Assembly: GCA_016617855.1 (NCBI GenBank)
Contig: JAECUM010003705.1
Span: forward strand, 1-64,000
Direction of reading: 5' to 3'
Source of the DNA: Megalonaias nervosa
Lineage: Eukaryota; Mollusca; Bivalvia; Unionida; Unionidae
Length of the DNA stretch: 64,000 nt
Shown here: positions 27,501 to 39,500 of the stretch, piece by piece
How the letters are laid out: each line of letters opens with the position of its first letter
Position numbering within the stretch: position 1 is the first letter of the stretch
The notes under the pieces: model-generated
What the model was told of the DNA's origin: nothing
What the model saw: only the letters and a program-made list of their open reading frames with translations
The model's database searches: none
Made by a program: the position numbers and the translations under genes

Positions 27501-30500
27501 GCGACAGTCGTAGCTAAAGGGTTAAATTAAAAAATGGATTTTTAACAAGAAAAATGTACACCCATAGTCAGGTCAAAAATATGGGACAAATATTGAAAAC
27601 GGGACACTTGGCAGCTATGCAGTGTTCAGGAGGAGAAGTGATAAGATTTTCAAGGTGGCTGCCATGGCAACCATATTGGATGTCAGATCAACACCATCTT
27701 TACTTGAGACCAACTAGACATCATAAAAAGTCCATTCAAGAGCAGATGCAATAAGATTTTCTGATGGCTGACAGGGAAACCATACTTGACTTTAGATCAG
27801 AACCATTATAATTTAAGGCCAACTAGAGATTATAAGAAGTCTTTTAGAGAAAACCCCCAAGTTGATATCACCTGCCATTCAGGAAGAGTAATGACACAAG
27901 ATTTTAAAGACTGCAGATGTGGTGGCCATACTGAATGTCTGAGCTGCATCATTTTCATTCAGGACCAATTAGACCTTGGGATGAATGTGTGTGTAAAATT
28001 TCACAGCAATCCTCCAAGTAGTTTGGAGGAGCAGTGACAACAAACTGGGATAATAAAAGATAGACAATAGACCATCCTACAAGCTCTTCTAGCATATGAC
28101 CAGTGAAGCTGACCATCATTATGGATGTTCCTTATCTGCAAGTAACTGTGATTCATGTCTATATAAAGATATATTTACCTTCCAAGAGTCGAGAAGTACT
28201 TGAAGAGTTTGGTTTTATTTTGGCCCTCAGCCCCATCACACTCCCCCTTCTCCTGGACTTGCATTATTTTTTGCTGAGCCACACTCAGAATGTATTTTAT
28301 AAAATCCATATTCTGTCGCAATGGTTCCAGACTGGACTGGTGACTGGGAACTTTATCACTGCAATATAATTATATATTTTATTACTGCAAGAAACCATGG
28401 AGTAAGTGAATCACTTGACTTTTTGACTCATGAATGCTGTGAAATATTTCAAACTCCAATTACATTTTTGAATGGCAAATGATAGCAATGTTAGTATGGC
28501 AAATGATAGAAATGTGATATAGACAGTTGTAACACCAAAGTAACCTAGCATATTTTATGGCTGGATTGAGTGGTGAGCAATGATTACAGATGTAGGACCT
28601 ACATCCACTTCTGATATTAGGTTATTACATTTGACAACATGGTCAACAGAAATGGACCAAACATTTGGACTGTTTTATGACCAGTTTTGTTATACAACAT
28701 GGCCTTTTCTGGCCTAGAATTTAACCAAGCCTTCCATTTAGCCAGAAGGACAAGCAGAGTGAATCACAGAAGGACAAGCAGAGTGAATCACAGAAGGACA
28801 AGAAGAGTGAATCACAGAAGGACAAGCAGAGTGAGAAATATACTAGTCCTGCTGAATCTTCACCCAAAACAATGTCAGACACATATCTAGATAAACAACA
28901 CTTTTGTTTTTTTAAGTATCACAATCATTCACAATTCAGAAGTACAAGTTTTGCTTTAGAAAACTGTCAAGGTTACTTGAAAATATGTACTACAAGTTCA
29001 CAAGAAAAACAATGATTTGCCAGAAATATTTCTTAAAAAAAAGAGACGATGTAGTAAACACTTTTAGAGCCAATCATCTGGAAACAAAAACCTTAACCCT
29101 TTGCCTCATAGAGTGTATGGCTTTATAGCCCTTCAATACGCATGTAGCAAAGTTACCCAGTGCAGTGCGCTATAAATAGAACACCTTTTACCTAGTCTAC
29201 TGCATACACATAGGCCTGTTAAGCAGTATGTTACGTTTAACAGGTATTTTAACCATTTTACGTTTTTGGTACACATATATTATGTATGGAAAGATTTAAG
29301 AGTAAAATCCGATCGTTATAGCTGTGTAATTATTTTTCACAGAAATTTTTTTAAGTGCTTTAAAATCTTGAGAGAACTCATTCACCATCAAGTCAGTGAA
29401 GCTGCGTGACCAACTGCAGCTGCCATTTCTCATACTCGAAATTTACAAGTTCTTTGTCTGCATCTACATCACTAAATCAGCTGAATTTGATAATTTATAA
29501 AAACTAATGGCTTCCTATATCATTATCAGAGCCTTTACCTAAGTTATTGAAGCTTTCATAGTTGTGATTCTAATCGTGAAAACTCGAGTAAGTACTGAAT
29601 GAAATCCGTGACCTCCATTTTGGAGAGTGGAGAATACGACCCAGTTACTTTAAATAGCAGATTTCGACCAGAGTATAAACAGCGACCATGTGATCTGACG
29701 TAATGGTCATTCACACCAATGAATGTAGCATCTAATATGGGGTTTTCCCTGAAGGTGGCGCTACGAAAACCCACTCAAAATGGCTGATGTTTACAGCAGA
29801 CGTCGAAAGGTGCTTCCATGAGAATGGTGTAAGGGCGTCAAAAGGCGCTACATGTGAATCGGGTAGAGACGTCCAAAGGCACTTCCATGCGAATGGAGTA
29901 GAGGTGTCCAAAGGCGCTTGCATGAGGTAAAGGGTTAAGAGAAAAAGACAAAACTTCATTTATACTAATCAGTACACACTGTAATTCCATATACTAATCA
30001 GTACATACTGTAATTCCATATAGTAATCAGTACATACTATAATTCCATATATAGACAATTTAAGGTAGTACTGTATATACTCATTTAGAAGCCAAGTCAA
30101 ACTGCAAACAACCAAGATACTGATCTACTGTAGCATAATGCACCTGCGAATCAGGGTCTATGCTGATTATTCTACTGATTAATCCTAACCAACTGCATAG
30201 ATCCAGATCTGCCAATGCATTATGCGGTGGTAGATCTGGGTCTGTGCAGTTTACAGTTGGACTTGTCTTGTAAGTTACAGAGATGCTCCCAGGAGTTTAT
30301 CATAAGGGCAGATTTCCCCCCATGTCCCAAAAATAAGTGGGGAGTAGAGCAAAATTGAGGGGGAGGAGGAGATGGCCATACTTCATTATTTACATAACAC
30401 ATCAATATCCATCTCTCTTTCTTTCTCGTCCACTCTGTAAGTCCCCAATTAAAATCAAAATCTTTAAAAGAAGTTGCCTCCAGTTGTATAAACATTAATC

Positions 30501-33500
30501 TGTTCATTGTTTCTCAGCTTAATTGGTTTCATATCTGTGTATGAATATTGTTCTGTACTGAGAACACCCTTTCACATCTCACAGGGATTTTTGGATAACA
30601 TAAGCTCTGCCAATGTCTAACTTTTTTGAGTTAGCACTCTACTGACTACTACATAGTCTACTTGTTCAAAAAGAAGTATTTTAATAAAATAAATATCTTT
30701 ACTTATTAATTTCATTTTTAGATTCTTATTTATTAGATTTATCGTAATCTTTATATTAGGGCTATATAGTTTTGTAGCACATGATCTCGTTGGGCTAAAC
30801 TATGACTAGAAAAGAAAAGGAAAGTGCGCTCTACTTTTAAATTGTTTGGATTTTAATTTGGATTGTTTGTCTGTCTTTTCTTCATTTAATCTCCAAATAC
30901 CACTGAAATGAGGGGTTGACTGTCATGCTGTCTGTTTTGGTCCATCCAGCATGTACATCGGATTCGAATTTAATGCCATTTTTGGGGGGTTCAAAATCAT
31001 GCATTGGCATATTCCTTAATACTTTCCCTGCTCATATAATCTAATATACTTCCTAACTTTAAAAATAAATTCCCTTCATTACTATGATCAGCCAGCATTT
31101 GCTGAACATCTATAGATGAACAATGCTGGGAATTTTGGGTTTTCTTGATAGACCATATTATAAACACGCATTTGTAAAACTTCCTTTATGCAAGTTACAA
31201 ACTTCAGCACAATGCTTGTTATGGGGCGCAATGTGCCAATCAAAGTTAGATTAACAACCATTCATGTCAAGCCGACGAAACCAGATAATATACAGTTATG
31301 ACAAAATACACAGCATGACAAGCGCTTCAATATTTTTACCATTTCTACAAGAACTTAAGGATGAACAGCTGAATAAAGCTGTATACTGTGCAGAGTACAT
31401 TTTCATATGCAAGACTTGAAATTAATTTGCAGGAGTTCTGGTGCATCACCGCTTTCCAAGTGCGTGAATTCATACAAATTTTTCGTGAATCATACAATTG
31501 CACACCCTGGGAGCATCTCTGAAGTTAGTATATATGGTACCTGTTGTGCTACAGTGAATGATTGGCAAGAAGATCTCTCACTGAAGCAGTATACGTACTG
31601 TCAATGAACTAAAGATATAACAAATGTTTTACTTGCAATTTCTGAGAAGATAAATCATCTTCCCATTAATCTGTACTGTCAGATCTGGGTCTATGCAGAG
31701 TTATGTATATTTAATTTATATTGTTTGTTAGTTATTTTCCTCCATCACTGTATGTTATGTTTAATTGTAATTGGACTTGACCTTGTGCAAAATAAAGTTA
31801 ATTGTCTTCCCAACACGAGACACGACTTTCTTTTTTGGTAAACAAATTATATATGGCTAATATTTCTCTATGAGTGTGGGTTAAATATTAGGATCATAAT
31901 CAGAAGAAGTAAACATATTTATTAGACTCTCGGTCATGGTTATTGGAATTACCCCATAAATATACCTAACCTACCTGGTGTTTACTACATTCTTATTATA
32001 ATTTTGGTAACAGATTTTATTTTGTTGAGAACTCAGAATGTTACAGAATGGAAAATTCCATTAAATCATAGTATTTCCAGAAAATGCTAATGGTTACCTA
32101 GGTCAAGTAGAGGGTTATATAAACTTGTTCATCTAGAAATTGCTTATTTGTACTGTAACATCTTGAAGCAGAACCATTTGTCTTCTTGTGCTTAGTATTT
32201 GATTGTGGTGAAAATTTTTATACAAATTATTTATTCACTGGAAATACAAAGTGCTCATATATAATATTCTTGGACAGAGACATTAACTTTGAATTAGAGT
32301 GAATTCAGACAAGGACATCATGGATTATGTTATTATGATTCATCAAAAGATTGTTGTCACAACACCAAGTCACAGGGTCTACAGTGCTGAATCTTATTTC
32401 GAACACCACTGGAATTTAATTAGAACTTTATTCATTAGGACTGGTGATAGAACTTTTTGGACTATTTGGGATTTAATTCACAATACTGTAAATTCTTTCT
32501 AAATTTTCACTTTGTAATATCTACAGAAATAAATTATTTGCTGAATTTTACAAAACTTGTTGGTTTTTGCACTTTTGTGTTACTTAGTTTAAGACCATAG
32601 AGTCATAATAGTATTTTGCTAGGAGTAATTAGTACAACAACAGAGACCTGACCTGGAATGCATGATATAATGACAGATCAGAGTCTATAATGTTGGCAGT
32701 TTGATTTGTTTGTTATCATTGTTATAGGGTTTAACCCTAATTTTCAGCACAATATAGGCCATAAATGGCAGCCAGTATAACTGGTGAAGGAAGAACACAG
32801 GAAAACCCCGGGAAACAAAAAACAACCCATGGATAGCTTCTGGCAAGTTTTCTCACATATCCATATTGGCTGAGCCTGAGACTTGAACCCATGCAGAGAT
32901 GAGATGGCAGTGATCCTTAACCAATCACTCCCACCCCCGTCCCAGTTGGATTTGACTTATATGTGTGTATACAGTAATCATAGCTTGCCACTGAATCCAG
33001 CCCTAAAATAGTGTCCCTGTTTGTGACCAGTATGTTTAGACAGCATGGCTAAGCCTCGTGGCACTGCTGATGAAGGATTAAGAGGTCTAGAGCTTGAAAC
33101 CTGCAGAGTCTTTGCTAATTTTTCTTAGACCAAGGTTAGCTTCAGTTGACCAATCTGTGAACGAACATCAGCATCCCTTCAGGTGGGTTGGTGGATGAAT
33201 ATTGATTTATGACTGGCATCCCAACAAGGAAATGTAAGCACTACACTTCATGTCATAAAAACTGGAATCAGGAGCAGCTTTTTAGTCTCATGCATACATG
33301 CCAACCCAAGGCGAGGTATAAGTAACTATTGCAATTATAAGTGGCAAAAAAGCTAAATTTGAGTGTAAAAAGTGTAATCTATATATTACATTGCCAGAAT
33401 TACACCACATATGAAAAAAATACATTTGTGTTTGCTACCAACCTGGTTCTGCTGCTAGTCAAAGTTCTTGTCACAAAGGGCAAAATCCATATGGATCAGA

Positions 33501-36500
33501 ACCAGAATAAAACACAAAATATAATGAAAAATTATTTATATTCAGCACTCACTTTAACTAGTCTACATGTGTAACTTTCGCTGAATGATTGTAAACTGAA
33601 ATTCTGCAATGAACATGATCATGTGCTCAGAGTGCTGCATTATATTACTCTCATATTCTTCTTTTAAAGTTTGTAAAGCAGTATTGATTTGTTCTTTTTT
33701 CTGATCTGACATGTTTTGAAGTTTGGAAAAATCCATCTGCTCTTACATTTCTCCTTCAAATATGTTCTCCAATGACGTTAGGATTATTAACCTGCTACCT
33801 CGGAAATTCAGTCCTACTAAATGACAAAACATAATCTTTTCCCCCATATTTGAAGGGAAATAACTCTTGCCCATTACCTCCCCTTGGCACTACCTGGTGT
33901 CACCAATTTTCAGCTTCACTGCAGTACTGGGCACATAATACAGCTTGTCTTATCCTCCAACAATCCAAGCCATTTTTGTGCTCTAATTGGATCTCCTGTG
34001 AGGATTTATCAATCTGCTGCAAGTTGTATACATTATTTTTACAATTTCTGCCAAATTTTAGTGATTTTAGCAACTTTCAGGACTTCATCTTTTTAAGACC
34101 CCATTCCACCACGCAATCACTGACCTCCTACAAGGTCATGAGTTAGCACAACTCTGACCCTTTTTTGTTTACTCCATTCATAACGGAGCTTATATTAGCG
34201 AATTCTGTGGTGCTGCATTGATAATTTATGCTTGGTTTCTTCTTATTTGATGCTGTTTTTAAAAAATTTTGTTTGACTTTTAAACTAAACATTATGTGTA
34301 AGTTCACAGCATAGCCATGGGTTTCTATTATGACACTTTTCTACTTTTCTGTTAGTTATACAAATGATTTAGCAAGTTAGTAATTTCAAATGCATTACTA
34401 GTTTCCGCTTTAACTGTGTCATTTCAACGGAATTTCATCCAAGTGCTACAAGTGCATAAAGTTAAAAGCAAAGGAGAATAATCATGACTCCTGCATTGTC
34501 TGTACAAAATGTAAATTGTTGATGCCATGCAAAATACATAACACATGGTCGAAGACACCTGGGCCATAGTGATCCAAACGGTAGTTAAAGGAAGGAACGA
34601 CAGACTAAATCAAGGAAAGAAAACAATGACGTCCTCAGCCTTCATCCCAAATCCATCTCCATTGTAAGTCTTTAGGGGGATGCTGGGGTTCCCCCTCCTC
34701 CAAAGCTTCATCGGATGCAATGAATGGCCACAGTTACATCAGCAGCAGGGAAGGAAGAAGATGCGGAAAGGGTAAAGCAATCTTTCGAAAAGATGCGTCA
34801 TTGGTACAGGGAATGATGATGCAACTCCTGACATTGGGCAAGTTTAACCCATTTTTTTCTAGCTTGCTATTGCACTTTTCTCTGACTCATTGGGGGAGTA
34901 TTGCAACAATTATTGGCAGCCCAGTGGGTGTTAAGTCCCTCCCCCCACATGTCAGAGCATGGTCTTCATACCAGAAAGTCAGGGCACATGGGGTTAATGC
35001 TGCATCCATTTGATCCAATTCTTATTACTGTCTCTTATATACTGCCATCATCTGGGCTGACAATACATCATTCATACCAGCATGGAGTGCTGATATTGTT
35101 GGACTTATAATTGTTCACTGCCGACCCTCAAGGAAGAGTTAGTGATATATCCAAATACGACCAGCGAGAGTCATCAATGCCACCTGGTATAACTTATATA
35201 GAGCTACAAGCAGGCCCAAAAGGGGAACCAACACACAGTGAGTGTGATGAAATGCTGGCAAATCGATCTTATTCAGATCTGACACTGGAGCACACTGAAT
35301 TCTGCTTTCAAGCCCGCCATTGAGGAAATCTATCAGGTTTTGGCCATTTTGGAGTGCCCTTCACCCCTACTGCTACCCAGGATTGCAAACTCAAGGCGTC
35401 ACTTGATTTTGGGGAGTAGAAAGAGAAACTGTCCTTCTGGGTCCTTCCCCAATCGGCAGAGATTAAGGAGACTAACGACTTGCTTTCGTATCATATTGGT
35501 GAACAAGGTAATTCTAAGGCCTTCTTCTCGGAAAGCCACATTCCAGCAACATTCTCCTCTTGCTGGTATCATACTCACTCCAATGCTTACAGCACAGATC
35601 TTCTGGCTCTCAACAAGAATTTGGTAGCCATCCATGTGACAGCTCCATTGTACTACAAAGTGGATAAGAATGTGTTCCATGCCACATCAAAGCTGGTTCA
35701 GAACACTGTGGCAACATCCTTCATGTTAGATATGGGCTCACTGTCAATCTTCCAGCTCACCAAACAATCCAACAAAAGTCATGCCAGTGACACGATGGCC
35801 AGGATCACTCAGGTCCTTAACTGAGTAGCTCACCATATTATAGACAATGACTTAAAGGCTTCAGTTAACTTAGACCTAATTTGATGGGACACATGTCTAT
35901 GGTCAGGGTTGCTCAAACTGCATCACACTCTTGCTTTACTAATGACCCCATTTGGGTCTCTGTTGCATTTTGGAGGTCAAATCAAAGAAGTCTGCAGGCA
36001 GGCAGTTCAGCAACTGCCCCTTCAACTTGCCGCTCCACCCACACAGGCTTTTGGACCATCTCAGCCCCAGCCAGTGCAAAGGGATGTTCAGCATCTCCGG
36101 GACAGGGGATTTCCTCAGTTAGATGTTCACCAATATCGATCCCAACCCAATGTCAGGAGATCAGAGCCTAATCATCATAAGGGTGCTCATATAAAGGCAG
36201 GAAGAAACAGAATTTCTCTGCCACCAAGCCTCCAAACAGTAAACACTGACTTACCCTCTCCACTGCCTGCAGACAGCCTACCTGTGGGCAGCTGACTCCT
36301 CCGTTTTCATGCTCACTGGATCTCCCTACTCCCCCAGAATGGGTAGGTGATCCAGGTCATTTCGGGGGGGTGGGGCCTTCATTCATCCAACCCCCTCCCC
36401 CCCTTGTCCTCCCATCTTCACGGATGTACCATCAGATCAGAAGGATGTCTTCCTATAACTGCAGATACAGTCGCTTATCAAAAACCAGACAGTGGAGATT

Positions 36501-39500
36501 GTACAATGACCACAATCCCCAGGGTTTTATTCAAGACTGTTTCTAATTTTGAAAGTGAATGGCAAATTGAGTCCCATCATTGATTTGAGTTGCCTCAACA
36601 GATTCACTACACCTCCAAAATTCACGATGTAGACTGCAAGATCAATCTGATTCTCTGTCAGACAGGGCGAGTATGCCATCAGTCTCAATTTGACCAATGC
36701 ATACTTTCACGTCTCAATCCACCACATGTCAAAGAAATTCCTCTGTTTTGCACACTGCGACACCATTTAAAAATTCACAGTTCTTACCTTGGGCCTTAAT
36801 ATCAGCTCTTGGGCTTTTACCCAGATTATGGATTGCATGGTCTCCCTGTTCAGGTCAATGTCATCTACAATGATGGCAGCGTACCTGGATGACATCCTTT
36901 AGAAACACAAGGTAAGTTCTATTCTAATCCAAGGCAGAAATGATCTCCTCCCTTTTAGATCATCTAGGCTTTCTAGTAAACTGGAAAAAATTGGACCTCG
37001 GTCCATCCCAGAATTTTGTCTTACTGGTATGTTGTTCTTAACCAACCAGAATCTGATGTGGCATCCCTGTGTTCATGTAATCAGAATTATCAAACTTATT
37101 TTGTCTCTTTCTAACAGGGCTTGGATCACATTGAGAGAGTTCTTGCAGCTCCTTGGCTTATTCAATGTAGCAGTGGACTTGTCCCGCTAGGCCATCTATT
37201 TATGCGCCCCTTACAAATGACATTGCTAGCACAATGGCACCCCTTTTCATGTCCCCTATAGAACAGTTATGATCACACCCAAAATTCAATCATTCCTGCA
37301 TCAGTTGTGCAACCCAGGTTGGCTGACCATGGGAATCCTGCTGGAGAAACCCAAAGTGGAAAAATGGTATGTACTGATGCCACTGAATATGGCTGAGGTA
37401 CCCACCTGTTTCAGGACTTCCCTACTGTCAACAGCACGTGGGAGCCAGGGGAGCAGCCTCTGCACATTAACAAAACATTTAACTATCAAAGTTTTAAAAG
37501 AAAATGTGAGAAGAACTAAAAATATTGTGAAGAGAGTCCAAAGTAGTCCTTATAAAGGTCTAAGAAAGTCCTAAGTGAATGAAAAGTTGCTTATAAATAT
37601 CAAAACCGGAAATGTACTGGTCCTTCAAGAACAGAGACGTTAAGATGGCGTTGTCCAGAATTTCCTCAAATAATTTATAACAGCTCCATACTAATATACT
37701 AGTCCAAATAATGAGCACTTTCTATTTCCACTGAACAATCCAAACAAATGTTTCTCCTATCAAACAATATCTAAGTACAACATAAAACACATCTGTAGAC
37801 TTACAACAGTTACTGAATTAGTGTGAATGACTCGAAAAATTAGAATGAATCTGATTGCTTAATTCTCTCTTTATATACACTGATTATTGTGCTTGTATTT
37901 TACAATAGACAACACATGACAGAATAAACTACTCATTTTGATTTGCTTTGGTCTACTAATGTGACCTAACCCAACCAATGGGAAGTTGCAGAATTATTCT
38001 AAAAATGTCGAAACCCCATCAGCCACTGAGAAATTAAGCCATAAGCACCATTTAAGTATTATTATTAAGATTATTAATAATTTTCAACACACATGTATAC
38101 ATCTTTTTATAGATCCTATGCAATATTATGATCTTAACAGATTCAAGTCACATATGAAAAATTGAAATGAAGATAATCTGTACACATTACAGCCATAAAT
38201 AAAACTTACAAAATTAAATAAAATCATGTATCAGAATTACAAAAAACAGATATACATCACAACTGTCAAATGGGAGGGGCTGTGGGCATTTGCCTACCCT
38301 CTGAGAGTTCTGATACCAAAAATAACCCAAAAGTTACAGGGTCAGAATTGCAAGCTAATTCTGATAGCCACTCTCAGATGGAACGAGTCCTGGGTCACTG
38401 ATCAAATCGATCTAGCGGCAGATTTGCCCAGGAAGATCCCGGCTATCCCAAATCTTCTCAAGCAACCACTGTCACGGGTGTTCCATCCTGCCTGCACCAT
38501 CTTCTTCTGCATGCTTGGCTCTTACCAGGACAGCCTTGCAAGACAGGCAATTTAAACCTTCAACTGTGGAGAGAATATCAAGAGCTAGAAGGCCCTCCAC
38601 TCTGAAGGCTTACGAGAGAAAGTGACATGTTTTCAGGAACTGGCACCAAACCAATAGCACTGCCCCTCTGAGTGCCTCAATCCCTCAACTGGCCTACATT
38701 CTTTTCTGGCTCTTTCAGGGGAAACAGTTGGCCCCAATCACTATCAAATGCTACCAGCCTATGATATCAAGGCAGATATGATATTGGGCATGATAAAGAC
38801 CTTTTGGATCATTTAGCCAATTTTGATTTCAATCAACCAAAATCCCTACCTCTGTTTCCAAAACGGAACCTATCATGGATTTTAATATGGCTCAATTCCA
38901 GTAGGTTTGAGCCTCTAAACTGTCCTAAACTTACTATCATACAAGACATGTTTCCAGATTGCTTTAGCTTCTGCTTAAGCAAACTACATGCCCTTGCTGT
39001 TGACCCAAACTATCTTCAGTTCAGATTAGATGGTTCGGTGGTCCTCTTGACACAACCAGGCTTTGCATCCAAAAATAGGTTACCATCCATCAGTAACCAA
39101 AGAGTCGTCATTCACTCCCTCTCTTCCATAGTCAGGTTGACAGCAAAAGGCATGCAAGATCCTGTTTGCATTCTCAAGCACTACTTGAAACGCACAGAGA
39201 CAAGTTTTGGCACCCGCAAATGCCTCTTCCTCCCAGTGAAAGCCAGAAAACAGGATATCACCCCTCATGCCCTTGCTTCGTTGCTAAAGTGGATTATATG
39301 CTTGGTGTACTCTGAGGACTCACAAGATCAGAGTCACCTCTTGAAGATTACTGCTTATGAAATCAGAGCCATCTCAGTGAGCCTTGCATTCAAACATAAC
39401 ATTTTGATCTGAGAAATAATAGAAGCTATTGGCTGGCATGCAGTCAACCTTCTCAAGTCATTATCTCAGAAAATTAGTGTCACCAACAGGAAAGGCGATT

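Larger units (their letters stand above)
33850..39480 (+). mobile_element. DIRS retrotransposon copy C (longest, inactive)
   Basis: Order on the plus strand: a left terminal-repeat segment (33850-33900, ATTACCTCCCCTTG), gag, RT/RNase H, then a tyrosine recombinase, the standard DIRS layout with no LTRs or integrase. All coding parts have stops and shifts. Between 37490 and 38230 the RNase H region is replaced by unrelated AT-rich DNA. It accounts for nearly half of the 12.5-kb intron between FANCI exons g and f. Confidence 0.8.

Noticed and set aside
28687..28890. Arg/His-rich repetitive protein (67 codons)
   Set aside because: It is simply the translation of a 24-bp DNA tandem repeat; the period is a multiple of three by chance and nothing else supports a gene.
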